From: Arthrobacter glacialis
GTDB lineage: Bacteria > Actinomycetota > Actinomycetes > Actinomycetales > Micrococcaceae
Assembly: GCF_002909445.1 (NCBI RefSeq)
Contig: NZ_PPXC01000016.1
Location: 30,709-94,708, forward strand
Length of the DNA stretch: 64,000 nucleotides
Reading direction: 5' to 3'
Part shown: positions 16,458-25,373 of the stretch, piece after piece
How the letters are laid out: the number at the start of each line of letters is the position of its first letter
Numbering within the stretch: the first letter of the stretch is position 1
Notes under the pieces: generated by a model
Database searches by the model: none
Seen by the model: only the letters and a program-made list of their open reading frames with translations
What the model was told of the DNA's origin: nothing
Translations under genes and position numbers: made by a program

Positions 16458-18053
16458 TTACAGGCTCTCTCTGACGAATTCGGACAAGGTGGCGATCTTC
16501 CAGGGGACCAAGCCCAGGCCCAAGCCCATGGCAAAAGCGGTATCGGTTTGGCGGTAGGTGTTGCGCAAGGAGAGCTGCACCCCGGTACGGGCTGACCGGC
16601 GAACGTTCGCTACCGCCTTCTCCAGGGACTCCATGCTGTTGGTGGTGAGCGTGACTGTCGCGGCTGTGCGGTACATGACGGCCCCGTGTTCGGTGATTTC
16701 CCGTTCGGTCTGTTGGGCCTGGCGGATGCGTTGGTGTGCGGAGGCGCTGACCCGGGTACTGGTGGACGCTTCAATGCGTGCCGTTTGGCTGACCTTGGCG
16801 GCCTGGCTCTGGGACTCTTCGGTGGTGAACGGGACAAAGAACTGGGTCACCCGGCGCACCGCTGCTTCACGGTCCGGGGTGAACAGTGCTGCCAGGGCCC
16901 GTTCGGTGAACTGGTTCGCGGGGGGTCCTGCGACCTGAAGGGTGCGTGAGAGCCAGTCCTCGTGTGCATATTCCTTCGTTCCTGCCCAGGCATAGGCGGG
17001 GCCGGCATCATCCCAATCCAGGGACACCATCTGCCCTTCAACACGTGCCCGGTCAAAGAGATCTGTCATGGACGGGTCAAAAGCGCACCTGGTGACTTCG
17101 GCTAGTTCCGAGGCGGTGAGCGGGGTGCAGATCCCGGCCCCGCATTCGGCCAGCCAGGCCACCAAATCTGGAACGGCTGCCACAATCGCAGCCCCCACCT
17201 CATCATGTCCAGCCGTGGAGGGGCCATCCTCGCTGCGTCGCTTGCGCTGGCCAAAGCTGATCGTGACTCGCTGGCGGACCCGGGGTGTTGCGGTGGAGAT
17301 TCGCGTCGTCAACTCGTCAATGGTGCTGTGAACATCTGCCATGCCCGCCACCATTTCCGCACTCGGTGCCCTGTGCAGGCCCAACCCATCCACTGCGTCG
17401 GACTGCCACAGGTCAGCAACAGCGTTGGAGCGATCCCGCTGAGCCTGAACCTGGGAACGGATGCGGGTACCGGAGTCGTAGCCGGCTTCTGTGGTGACCG
17501 TGATCAGTTCCGGCTCAAACAACGAAGAAGACGTACCCAGCACCAGTGCCCAGTTGGCCACCAGGGAGTTGATGTCCGACTGATCCAGCAAGGACTTATC
17601 AGGGCACGTCGTTTCGATGACGACCGCACCAATACTGGTGGAGGGGTAGAAGATCATCGTGAACGGGATGCCTGTGGCGGTGGTGTGGTCGATCAGCACG
17701 GCCTCACCCAGGAGCCCCTGGGGCCGTGTGGAGCCGACGGCGCTGACAGGACCGGCCAGGGCAAGGGTTTGGGCGCGACGGCGGCGTGTGCGGTTGGAGC
17801 GGCGAATCATCTCCCGTTCAGGGGCGGTGCGCCCTGCCAGGCGAACCAGGACCAACACACTGGCTGATGCCAGTGCCACGGCCATAGCAAGGAAGCCGAA
17901 AAGGATTTGCCCGAACATGGCCAGGATGAAGAATCCCAGGGCACCGGCCCCGGCCACTGCCATGGCACTGACCGGGATGCCCAGGAGTTGGGCGTGTCGG
18001 ACAGTTTGCAGGTTTCCGAACATGGGCCGGGAATTCGGGTTGTTGGTGCTCAT
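16458..18053 (-). CDS. SCO6880-family T4SS membrane protein (VirB3/VirB4 N-terminal-like)
   Basis: The 531-aa protein has two hydrophobic helices near residues 22-72 (LGIPVSAMAVAGAGALGF, then ILFGFLAMAVALASASVLVL), resembling PrgI/VirB3. A long soluble region follows, similar to SCO6880-type proteins of actinobacterial conjugative elements. The region TARIEASTSTRVSASAHQRI and ATVTLTTNSMESLEKAV fits the N-terminal half of VirB4. It likely pairs with the downstream ATPase to make a complete motor. The ATG overlaps the previous stop (CTATGA) after AAGGAG. Confidence 0.82.
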   Translation of the reverse strand: MSTNNPNSRPMFGNLQTVRHAQLLGIPVSAMAVAGAGALGFFILAMFGQILFGFLAMAVALASASVLVLVRLAGRTAPEREMIRRSNRTRRRRAQTLALAGPVSAVGSTRPQGLLGEAVLIDHTTATGIPFTMIFYPSTSIGAVVIETTCPDKSLLDQSDINSLVANWALVLGTSSSLFEPELITVTTEAGYDSGTRIRSQVQAQRDRSNAVADLWQSDAVDGLGLHRAPSAEMVAGMADVHSTIDELTTRISTATPRVRQRVTISFGQRKRRSEDGPSTAGHDEVGAAIVAAVPDLVAWLAECGAGICTPLTASELAEVTRCAFDPSMTDLFDRARVEGQMVSLDWDDAGPAYAWAGTKEYAHEDWLSRTLQVAGPPANQFTERALAALFTPDREAAVRRVTQFFVPFTTEESQSQAAKVSQTARIEASTSTRVSASAHQRIRQAQQTEREITEHGAVMYRTAATVTLTTNSMESLEKAVANVRRSARTGVQLSLRNTYRQTDTAFAMGLGLGLVPWKIATLSEFVRESL

Positions 18054-19489
18054 AGTTTTTCTCCTTCACCGAGGGCGGCTTCGAGCTCGTTGGCCCCGTC
18101 ATTGTGTAGTTGGTTGAATGCGTAGCCGAGCTGCTGGCCAGTGCCACCAGGGCCCATCCCGCCACCTCCCCCGACAGGGGCGGGTGCAGCTGCACCGTTT
18201 CCGCCTCCCTCAGGTGCCGGGGCTGGGGGTGCCTGGCCATAACCGTCGGTGCCGGTGTTTGGATGGGAAGGCATGGTGTTTTCGCTGATGTTGTTTTGCT
18301 CGCTGGAAGAACTGCCAGAAGAGGCGTTAGATCCGCTACCGCTACCGCTACCGCTACCGCTACCGCTACCGCTTCCGGCCTGCGAGCCGGCACTGGAAGC
18401 TTCGGCGGCGGCCGGGGCGCTGGAGCCACCGGTGGTGGCCGCGGCTCCTTGGCTGGCACCGGCTGCTGCGGTGTTGGCTCCGCCCGCGGCGGCCCCTGAA
18501 CCGGCAGCACCACTTGCTGCTCCGGCTGCGCCGGTGGCACCCAAGGATGCGCCCATGGTTGCCGCACCCATCGCGACGCCTGCAGTGACGGCCGCGACCG
18601 TGCCAAAGACCTTGGCAAGATTCAAACCGGAGGCCCCTGCCATCGCCGGCACAGCAAGTTTGATCAACACGGGCAAGATCAGCAGTGCAGCCAGGCAGGC
18701 CACGAAACCGGTCATCATGGAGGCGATCCCGGCCCCGCCGTTGTCACCGTTAGTGGCACCCGAGCTGGCTGTCATCAGGGCCAGGGCCACACCCCAGACG
18801 ATGCCACCGACGAACTTGTACAGCCCGCAGGCGACCAACCATCCGGCCGCGCGGTCGAAACGGTTCTTACCCTCCTCGGTCGTGGACATGGCTGCCAACA
18901 TCGGCAACATGATCAGCACGATGACGACCACGAAGTAGGAGAACTGGACGAAGACGAAGTTGAAGATGGAGACCAAGATGGTCAACGGGGCAAGCATCAT
19001 CATCAGCACCATCGCGCCCATATCGGATGCGGCCCCGGCGGTGGCTTCCTCCGGTGTCTTTGACATGGTGGCGACTCCCGATTCAAGGGTGAGCCCGGAG
19101 AGGTGTTCGACGAGCCAAGGCCCGGCCAGGTCCCCTGCCTTGAGCATGGCGAAGGTGAAGATGACGGCCACACCCCCGGCGACAAGAACCCGAATGATCG
19201 CTGCGATGATTTGCTGAAAGCCGTCATAGCGTTGGGTGAGCATGATTTTGCACAAGGCGACGATCACCGAAAGAATTGCCAGGCCATAGACGATCATCGA
19301 AAGGGTCTGTTGCCCGCGATGGACCAGTGAGTTGGGGTTGTCGAAATCACCGATCAGGGCGTCAACGCTAGAACGCATCCACATGGTGGCCATGGACTGC
19401 CACATCGAGGCGTAGGCCTTGAAGATCAGGGCAGCCACGAACTCCAAGACGCCCTCGGGGCCGTTGGTGAGGAATTTGACTATGTCCAT
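18050..19489 (-). CDS. VirB6/TrbL-like polytopic T4SS protein
   Basis: The 479-aa protein has about six to seven membrane segments between residues 55 and 310, including ILVSIFNFVFVQFSYFVVVI and a Gly/Ala-rich helix. This is the layout of VirB6/TrbL channel proteins. The C-terminal 160 residues are soluble, Ala/Gly/Ser/Pro-rich and include a pure Gly-Ser run coded by a hexanucleotide repeat. It would form the membrane core of the channel. GGAG precedes ATG 19489; the stop overlaps the next start. Confidence 0.82.
   Translation of the reverse strand: MDIVKFLTNGPEGVLEFVAALIFKAYASMWQSMATMWMRSSVDALIGDFDNPNSLVHRGQQTLSMIVYGLAILSVIVALCKIMLTQRYDGFQQIIAAIIRVLVAGGVAVIFTFAMLKAGDLAGPWLVEHLSGLTLESGVATMSKTPEEATAGAASDMGAMVLMMMLAPLTILVSIFNFVFVQFSYFVVVIVLIMLPMLAAMSTTEEGKNRFDRAAGWLVACGLYKFVGGIVWGVALALMTASSGATNGDNGGAGIASMMTGFVACLAALLILPVLIKLAVPAMAGASGLNLAKVFGTVAAVTAGVAMGAATMGASLGATGAAGAASGAAGSGAAAGGANTAAAGASQGAAATTGGSSAPAAAEASSAGSQAGSGSGSGSGSGSGSGSNASSGSSSSEQNNISENTMPSHPNTGTDGYGQAPPAPAPEGGGNGAAAPAPVGGGGGMGPGGTGQQLGYAFNQLHNDGANELEAALGEGEKL
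18335..18376. repeat. GCTACC hexanucleotide tandem repeat
   Basis: Six perfect GCTACC units and one GCTTCC follow each other within the TrbL-like gene, coding for alternating Gly and Ser on the minus strand. Unit-number changes would stay in frame and only change linker length. Confidence 0.85.
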
Positions 19490-19520
19490 GGGGTGCTCCG
19501 CTTCTGGCTTGTCAGCTTGG

Positions 19521-20417
19521 TCATTTGGTCACCGTCGGCAACAGGTCCGGGAAACCGGGGGATCCCCAGGCAACGAATCCCTCAAGGGTCTGTCCCGGGG
19601 CGCGTTCGTACAGGCCACCGGAGAGGGTGGGGACGAGTTTCCAATCCCCGTCAGCCCAGCTCAGGGATACCTGGAAGACGTTGATGCCACTGAGCCCGCG
19701 CCCGTTGGCGACGGCCAGGAAGATGCGGGCATTCTCGGGAGTGTAAGAGTGGATCTGGTAGCCGGCGGTCTGGGTATTGATGTCCCGCTCCCCCGGCACA
19801 GGACCGGAGCCCGCGGCGACCGCTTGGGCCAACGCAATCATGTTCTCCCGCCCGGGCAGATCGGCCACCGAGGACTTAATGCGTGCCTCGGCGCCGGGCA
19901 CCGTGCCGGAAACTTCCAACGCCCCGGCATACCACTGAGCCGCGTACAGGGCCCCGGTCATGGAATGGGCGAAACCGTGGAAGGCCCCAGCACTATCGGC
20001 CGTGCAGGGTCCCGGGCCGGAAACCACCGGCACCTTGGCGGTGCCCTTGACTTCCCACTGGGCCGCTGCGGACGGGGCAGAGAGCGTAATGTCGGCCCCG
20101 TCATCCACCGGGCAACTGCCGCCAGCCGGGGCCGGATCGGTGGGTACGGCCGCCGGGCCCGCTGCGGGGGCAGTGGTTGCCGCCGCAGCGGGCCCAGCGG
20201 TAACTGCTGCGCCGACAGAGGTGCCCTTGCCGGTGATCGAAGAGATGATCACAACGGTCAGGGTCAGCAACACGAGAAGACCGACGAGGGAAAACAGCAC
20301 GATCCGCCGGTTCTTGCGGGATTTTGCTGTCACCGAGTTGGGATCCCAAAGTGTTGAGCGCCGCGCTGACGCGGAGGCACCCTTGATCCAGGACTGGACA
20401 CCTTTACCTTGACGCAT
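19521..20417 (-). CDS. Membrane-anchored T4SS protein (VirB8/TcpC position)
   Basis: The 298-aa bitopic protein has a basic cytosolic start, one membrane helix at about residues 38-62 (RRIVLFSLVGLLVLLTLTVV) and an Ala/Pro/Thr-rich linker. A C-terminal extracytoplasmic domain of about 200 residues follows, with conserved-looking FHGFAHSMTGALYAAQWYAG and VNVFQVSLSW-like strands. This layout and its place between pilin-like and TrbL-like genes match VirB8-type scaffold proteins, but the fold was not recognised by motif. AAAGGA lies upstream of ATG 20417. Confidence 0.65.
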   Translation of the reverse strand: MRQGKGVQSWIKGASASARRSTLWDPNSVTAKSRKNRRIVLFSLVGLLVLLTLTVVIISSITGKGTSVGAAVTAGPAAAATTAPAAGPAAVPTDPAPAGGSCPVDDGADITLSAPSAAAQWEVKGTAKVPVVSGPGPCTADSAGAFHGFAHSMTGALYAAQWYAGALEVSGTVPGAEARIKSSVADLPGRENMIALAQAVAAGSGPVPGERDINTQTAGYQIHSYTPENARIFLAVANGRGLSGINVFQVSLSWADGDWKLVPTLSGGLYERAPGQTLEGFVAWGSPGFPDLLPTVTK

Positions 20418-20477
20418 AGTTCTTTATCCTTTGTTCTTGATGGTTCTACGGAGCGGAGGGGATGAAGCCCTGGCTGG

Positions 20478-20780
20478 CTAGACGCCCAGGGCCATGCCGA
20501 TAATCAAGCCGATGCTGCCGATCAGTGCCCCGACGCCGAAGGCAATCACGATGCCCATCAGGAACTTCTTGGTCACGTGCATGCCAAAGAGCACGGTTCC
20601 GCCGATGGCCACCAGGCCAATCAGGATCGAGAAGCCAGCAATGAGCAGGCCACCCCATTTCGCCCAACCGACCAGCTGGACAATGAAGGTGGTCACGCCG
20701 GGAATTTCCACCGGCGGGCCATCGAAGATGCCGGCAGGAATCATGGTTACTGTCTGCGCCAGTACTAGTGCTGTGTTCAT
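20478..20780 (-). CDS. Small two-TM T4SS protein, pilin-like (VirB2/TrbC type)
   Basis: The 100-aa protein has a short N-terminal hydrophobic stretch (ALVLAQTVTMIPAG) and two long helices (about 36-62 and 72-98) joined by a short loop with basic residues (HVTKKF). VirB2 and TrbC pilins have this size and plan, and its operon position fits. It could instead be another small inner-membrane component. AGGAG is placed well before ATG 20780. Confidence 0.65.
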   Translation of the reverse strand: MNTALVLAQTVTMIPAGIFDGPPVEIPGVTTFIVQLVGWAKWGGLLIAGFSILIGLVAIGGTVLFGMHVTKKFLMGIVIAFGVGALIGSIGLIIGMALGV

Positions 20781-20791
20781 TTCAGGTACTC

Positions 20792-21472
20792 CTAGTTATG
20801 TGTGCCGGCGACAGTTGTCGCGGGACGGATCCAATGCGCGGATTTTTCTGTTGCGGTAATAGTTGCCACCGTTGCCCGGATGCGGCGGTGACTCTGGGCC
20901 AACTCCGCCAGCTGCCCGTTCTCGTCAGCTTCCTGCCAGGGCAGGCTCACTGTCTGAGGAAAGAGACGCGAGATGGCTTTGGCCGTGTTCACTGCCTTCT
21001 TGCCGGTTCCCTCTGGCCCGTAGGCCAGAACGAGCCCGGCCACCGTCCAGGGAAGTTCAGCTCGTGACCAGCGCCCTGCCAAAACCCGTGCAGCTTCCAA
21101 GGAACGCGGATCCACCCGGGCCACAATCCACACCGGCGCACCCACAGGCACTCCCCCGTACCAGCCACCGGCGTTGGAAAACCCCGGCAAACCACCCAAA
21201 CGGGCGGGGTCAAAGCCTTCGGCCGCTACCTCTCCACACCAGGTGGCCAGGGAGGAAACACCCACCCCGCCACTGGCTCCGACCAGCCACAGGCGTGCCT
21301 GTGCCGACGGCGCCAGGTCCTGGGCTGTGTCAGCGGTGAAAGGGTCCAGCAGAGCCATGCCCCCGAGTACCAGAGACTCCCCCAGCACTGGGTCAAAGTC
21401 TTCGGTGAAGAGTTCCTCGTTGGCCGCTGTGGTGTCTGCGGTCCAGGGGGAAGCGCCGCTGCTCTCAGACAT
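20792..21472 (-). CDS. P-loop-like conjugation protein (DUF6668-like)
   Basis: The 226-aa protein contains LVGASGGVGVSSLA at residues 63-76, which resembles the deviant Walker A of MinD/ParA proteins but lacks the usual lysine. The rest (PVWIVARVDPRSLEAARVLA, WTVAGLVLAYGPEGTGKKA) fits a degenerate Rossmann-like ATPase fold seen in actinobacterial conjugation operons. ATG 21472, with GGGGG six bases upstream, is preferred over GTG 21484. It overlaps the end of the LANTG-protein gene by 8 bases. A role in positioning the transfer machine is speculation. Confidence 0.65.
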   Translation of the reverse strand: MSESSGASPWTADTTAANEELFTEDFDPVLGESLVLGGMALLDPFTADTAQDLAPSAQARLWLVGASGGVGVSSLATWCGEVAAEGFDPARLGGLPGFSNAGGWYGGVPVGAPVWIVARVDPRSLEAARVLAGRWSRAELPWTVAGLVLAYGPEGTGKKAVNTAKAISRLFPQTVSLPWQEADENGQLAELAQSHRRIRATVATITATEKSAHWIRPATTVAGTHN

Positions 21473-22232
21473 GCTTGCCCCCACCCTTGGAGGCCTTGGG
21501 GGTGCGCCGTCCCACCGTCAACACTGTCCCGCCCAGCAGGAGCGCACCGAGTCCGCCAGCGGCCAAGAACATGGAGGAATCATTGGCTCCGGTGTTCGCC
21601 AACGAGGCGCCGGCCGCTGCCTGCTGATACGCGACAGGAGCTGCGCCAACACCGGCACCGTTGTACACCGGCTGGGCCGGAACATACTCGATCGGCCCCT
21701 GCGGTACGAGACCGCCCGGGTTCCCCGGAACGATAACTGGCGGGGTGGTGGGCTCCACCGGCGGGAGAGTGGGCTGGACCGGAGGATTGGTCGGATCGAC
21801 CGGCGGGTTGGTTGGATCGACCGGCGGGTTGGTCGGATCGACGGGAGGATCAGTGGGGTCGACCGGGGGGTCTGTCGGGTTCACAGGAGGATCAGTGGGA
21901 TCGACCGGGGGTTCGATCGGGTCCACCGGAGGATCAATATCGATCAGAAGATCGTCCCCAACTGCCAGCTCCAGGCTGTCCACTACGGAAGCCTCCAGTG
22001 TCACGGGGGCGTGAACTTCTGCCTCAATGACGGCGGAGCTTGCGGGGTCCTGGGTGGTGAATGCGGATCCCGTGGACGTCGGGGTGGGGCTCTCTGTTGC
22101 CGGGGATGCCAAGGCCATCGTGGGGGCTCCGATCACCACCGACAGGGCCAGGGCCGAACCGGCAGCGAGCTTCACTCCCTTGCTGGTGTTGATCTTTCGG
22201 ACGGGCTTGATTGCTACGTGCTTTCCGCTCAT
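21465..22232 (-). CDS. Cell-wall-anchored LANTG protein with Pro-Val-Asp repeats
   Basis: The 255-aa product has a signal peptide (residues 1 to about 43), a short domain and a tandem PPVDPTNPPVDPTDP-type stalk from about residue 100 to 165. A standard wall-sorting end follows: LANTG (211-215), a hydrophobic helix and a basic tail RRTPK. LAxTG is the motif used by class E sortases in actinobacteria. Such a proline-rich stalk suits a wall-spanning surface protein. It lies inside the T4SS operon, while a sortase gene lies in the divergent operon. A start at ATG 22232 gives a normal signal peptide. Binding partner unknown. Confidence 0.85.
   Translation of the reverse strand: MSGKHVAIKPVRKINTSKGVKLAAGSALALSVVIGAPTMALASPATESPTPTSTGSAFTTQDPASSAVIEAEVHAPVTLEASVVDSLELAVGDDLLIDIDPPVDPIEPPVDPTDPPVNPTDPPVDPTDPPVDPTNPPVDPTNPPVDPTNPPVQPTLPPVEPTTPPVIVPGNPGGLVPQGPIEYVPAQPVYNGAGVGAAPVAYQQAAAGASLANTGANDSSMFLAAGGLGALLLGGTVLTVGRRTPKASKGGGKHV
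21755..21950. repeat. Tandem repeat coding the Pro-Val-Asp-Pro stalk
   Basis: A 21-bp-based unit (GGATCGACCGGCGGGTTGGT and variants) recurs about nine times in the LANTG protein gene. Some units are identical at the DNA level, suggesting recent expansion. Confidence 0.8.
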
Positions 22233-22260
22233 GGTCTTCTTCTCTTTCGTTGGTTGTTGA

Positions 22261-23778
22261 TTACTTGTTGGGGTGGTCTTCTGTGGCGGCCGCGGTCTCC
22301 GCGAGATGCCAAGCATTGAGGTGACTGTCCCCTGTGGTGAGCAGGGTCTCGCCATGGCCGGCCACAGGTATCTGCCCGGTGGGCAGGGTCATGGGTGACG
22401 CGCCGGTGTTAGAGAAGCGCCCGTCCGTGTTCGGGCACCACCAGGTACCGGCGGCGTGCACGGCCTCAGCGCAAGGCCCGCTCTCAGCCGTCAGGGTCTT
22501 ATCGGTGGCGACAAGCAGGGCGGGGGTGCCGTCCTGGGGGGTGTCCATGATCTGCCCTGTCGCGTTCTTGGCCACTACCCCGGTGACGGGAACCTGTGCC
22601 AGGATCGCGCCCGATTTCAGGGAGTGCATGGCCGCGACCGTGCCGGATGCGCCCTTCCAGGTCACAATCACTGCTGTGTCCGTGACGGCTACCCAACTGG
22701 CCAGCTTCGCCTCACTGGCCGGTGCTGCCAGGGTTACGGGGGGTGCGGCCTCGGTGCCGGTGACGACGGTGACCCGTCCTCCCGTCAAGGCCCACACCAT
22801 TGCATCCGCTGCGGCTATGCCCACCGGTGCTGCACCCTTGACGGGGGCGTCCTTGGTGGTGAACTTCTTGGCTTTCGAATCCCAGGTCAGAGCTTTTTGC
22901 TCGGCACCTGTTCCAGTGACGAAGAACGGTGTGGTTCCGCGCATACTGGCTTTGCCTGTTGCGGTGAACTCTGTCGCCTCTGTGCCCTCGAAGACGGCTC
23001 CCTTATCCCCTGCGATAGCCAGGACAAGCCCGTCCCCACCCAACAGGCGCACAGAGGTTCCGGCCGGTGCGCTCCAGCTGGCGGTCGTCGTTCCATCGGT
23101 GATGGAGTGCCCGGTCACGGTGTCCTTGTCAACGGAGACAATCTGGTCCCCTGCAGTCAGGGCGGACCCTGCCTCCCCGGAGAACGGTACGGACCACAGC
23201 TGATCCATGCCGGTAGCCTGGCTCTGCTGTGCCGCTGAGGAAGAGGGATCAGGCGTTTGTGAGGCCGCCAGGGATGCTGCCCACCCGTAGAGGAACCACA
23301 AGCCAACGGCCAGGACGGCAAGAGTAACGACCCCGGCGCCAAGCAGCCAGAACTTCCGCTTCTTGGCAGGGGTCGGAGCCGTGCGGCCACGCCGTGACAC
23401 CTTGGTCGGTGTGGCGGGCGCAGGCACGGTGATCTCTTCAACACCGGCGATGTTCCCCGTCAGGACAGGTGCGGGATTGACCAGGTTTCGGGCTAGGAGC
23501 TCGTGGCGGCCGGTGATGGCGTCGTTGACGACAATCTTGGTACCCGCGGGCAGGTGGTCAAGACGCTGGCGCAGCCGGCCCCACACCCAGGCGCGGCCCT
23601 GTCGGGGATCCTGCGCAGTGAAGGACTCAAACTCCCCCAGCCCTTCCCACGTGGCTACGCCTGTGGTGTTGATGATGGCGGTTACTACCGGTGCCGGTGC
23701 CGGTGGCGGGGATGCTGGGTGCCGTGGAGCTGTAGCCGGGCGCGGGGGCAGCCCGACGCTGTTGAGTGAATTGCTCAT
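22261..23778 (-). CDS. Bitopic membrane protein with extracytoplasmic beta-propeller-like domain (A)
   Basis: The 505-aa protein has a cytosolic N-terminal domain of about 140 residues, one membrane helix at 144-166 (FWLLGAGVVTLAVLAVGLWF) and a 330-residue extracytoplasmic region. That region has repeated strands of the type GDGLVLAIAG, TTPFFVTGTG and GTPALLVATD, reminiscent of PQQ/WD-like propellers. Two cysteines near the end (PCAEAVHAAGTWWCP) may form a disulfide. It overlaps the preceding gene by ATGA and has the same architecture as it, so the two look like paralogues acting together. Their role in transfer is unknown. Confidence 0.68.
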   Translation of the reverse strand: MSNSLNSVGLPPRPATAPRHPASPPPAPAPVVTAIINTTGVATWEGLGEFESFTAQDPRQGRAWVWGRLRQRLDHLPAGTKIVVNDAITGRHELLARNLVNPAPVLTGNIAGVEEITVPAPATPTKVSRRGRTAPTPAKKRKFWLLGAGVVTLAVLAVGLWFLYGWAASLAASQTPDPSSSAAQQSQATGMDQLWSVPFSGEAGSALTAGDQIVSVDKDTVTGHSITDGTTTASWSAPAGTSVRLLGGDGLVLAIAGDKGAVFEGTEATEFTATGKASMRGTTPFFVTGTGAEQKALTWDSKAKKFTTKDAPVKGAAPVGIAAADAMVWALTGGRVTVVTGTEAAPPVTLAAPASEAKLASWVAVTDTAVIVTWKGASGTVAAMHSLKSGAILAQVPVTGVVAKNATGQIMDTPQDGTPALLVATDKTLTAESGPCAEAVHAAGTWWCPNTDGRFSNTGASPMTLPTGQIPVAGHGETLLTTGDSHLNAWHLAETAAATEDHPNK

Positions 23779-25373
23779 TTCGCTTGCCCTTCCGGGGTCA
23801 GTGAATAAAGGGTGGTTCCGGTGCCTGCCTGGCTGTAGGCAACAATCCCGTTCCCGGTACTGGTGCCGGTCAGGGGCCGGGGTGTCGATTGGTCCCACAC
23901 ACCTACGGCGGCCTGAGCTCCGCTCTCATCAATGGAGAGGGTGCCTGCCCCAGCAGTGAGCAGCCAGGACCCGGTAGAGCATCCAGCGCCCCGGTAGGGC
24001 AGCTCCGTCGGGCGGGTCAGTGCGGCACCGGTGGAGGTGTTCCACGCCGTATCAAGGAAGCAGAAGAGGTTTCCGTGGGCGCCGTCGCCAACCGCGATTT
24101 GGGTTCCTGCACCGACAGATCCCTGAACCGGGTCCGTCCAAGCGCCGAGGTTCCCGGCAGTCAGGGGCGCGGCGGCGACCATCACAGGGGAGGAATAGTC
24201 AGTGGCGGATCCGGCCCTGAACTCAGCGACCCAGTACCCGTCCACAACAGCCCCCACACCGGCCAGCGCAGCCATACCAGCGGGCATTGCCAGCTTTTGG
24301 GGGGCGGGGAAGTTCACCGAATCACTTCCAATCCACCAAAGCTGGCCGGTGAGGGGGTCCACGCTCAAGACGCGCCCGCCCATCGAGGCCAGGGCTTTCG
24401 CCCCTGCCGGGACCAAACGCGCTGCAGGGGTGGAGGCGTCATCGACGGTCCAGACCGTTGCGGAGCGGACAGAAGATGCCAAGGGTCGGTCTCCGCCGAA
24501 GGAAACGACCGTGGCCTCCTTGAACTCGACAAGCGGCCCTTTGGCCCCATCGGTGGCGAACCCGAGGACTTTGGTACGCCCGTCGTACGCGGCAATGACG
24601 GTGCCCTGGCCCAGATCGGTGTGCACCAGCTTCTGGATACTCATTCCGGTATCGGTCGTGGTGAGTCGTTCCCCGGTGGCGGCCTTGATGCGCACCACCG
24701 CGGAGCCGTCTGCGTACCAAAGCACTTCGTCAGTGCCGGTCCCGGTGGTCAGTACTTGTCCGGAGAACTTGGTGACTGGAATGGACCAGCTGGCGAGGGT
24801 GTTGAATCCTGCCGGAGCATGGACGGGCAGTTGTGCCTGAGCCGGTGCCGTCTGCGTCACCGAGGTTCCCTGCTCGGCGGAGGTATCCGGGGAGGCAAAC
24901 AGTGAAGCGATGAGCCACACCATGCCGGAGAGGATGACAACGAACCCGCCGATGGCGGCCAAGCCCACCCACCGGGGAGCCCCACCTAGACGGTTGCCAG
25001 CACCAGTGCCGGAGGACTCGACGTGCATGAGCACGGTTCCGTCCTTGCCCAGGGTTTCAAAGCGGTGGCCGGCGACGTTGATGGCCAGGTCAGTCTGTAG
25101 ACCGTTGACGTCAAAGGCCCGTACCCGGCACCAGCGCAGCCCCTGAGCCTTGGCCAGCTCCATGGAGACGTTCACTCCGGCCGGTCCCATCGTGGCCGAG
25201 GCGTCGTAGTTGCGCTGGATGGGTGCGCCCAGGGGGCGGTTCCCTGCTCCGTGCATTACGGCGGTCAGGTTGGAGGCGGTGGCGCGAATTTCAATGACCG
25301 GCCATGGCGGGAGCAAGCGGGCCTTGGCGGTGGTGCTCTTGCCACGGCGGAAATCTAATCGAGGCATTTTCAT
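23775..25373 (-). CDS. Bitopic membrane protein with extracytoplasmic beta-propeller-like domain (B)
   Basis: The 532-aa protein repeats the plan of its neighbour: a soluble 130-residue N-terminus, a membrane helix at about 135-159 (WVGLAAIGGFVVILSGMVWL) and a propeller-like region. Strand repeats include GTVIAAYDGRTKVLGFATDG and LVPAGAKALASMGGRVLSVD. A cysteine pair (LFCFLDTAW and RGAGCSTGSW) sits near the end. ATGA overlaps join it to genes on both sides. A scaffold in the outer part of the transfer channel, or a sensor, are both possible; neither is shown. Confidence 0.68.
   Translation of the reverse strand: MKMPRLDFRRGKSTTAKARLLPPWPVIEIRATASNLTAVMHGAGNRPLGAPIQRNYDASATMGPAGVNVSMELAKAQGLRWCRVRAFDVNGLQTDLAINVAGHRFETLGKDGTVLMHVESSGTGAGNRLGGAPRWVGLAAIGGFVVILSGMVWLIASLFASPDTSAEQGTSVTQTAPAQAQLPVHAPAGFNTLASWSIPVTKFSGQVLTTGTGTDEVLWYADGSAVVRIKAATGERLTTTDTGMSIQKLVHTDLGQGTVIAAYDGRTKVLGFATDGAKGPLVEFKEATVVSFGGDRPLASSVRSATVWTVDDASTPAARLVPAGAKALASMGGRVLSVDPLTGQLWWIGSDSVNFPAPQKLAMPAGMAALAGVGAVVDGYWVAEFRAGSATDYSSPVMVAAAPLTAGNLGAWTDPVQGSVGAGTQIAVGDGAHGNLFCFLDTAWNTSTGAALTRPTELPYRGAGCSTGSWLLTAGAGTLSIDESGAQAAVGVWDQSTPRPLTGTSTGNGIVAYSQAGTGTTLYSLTPEGQAK

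Noticed and set aside
21755-21950. Tandem repeats considered as a CRISPR-like array
   Set aside because: Units are contiguous with no spacers and code a Pro-Val-Asp-Pro protein stalk. No CRISPR array was seen anywhere in the window.
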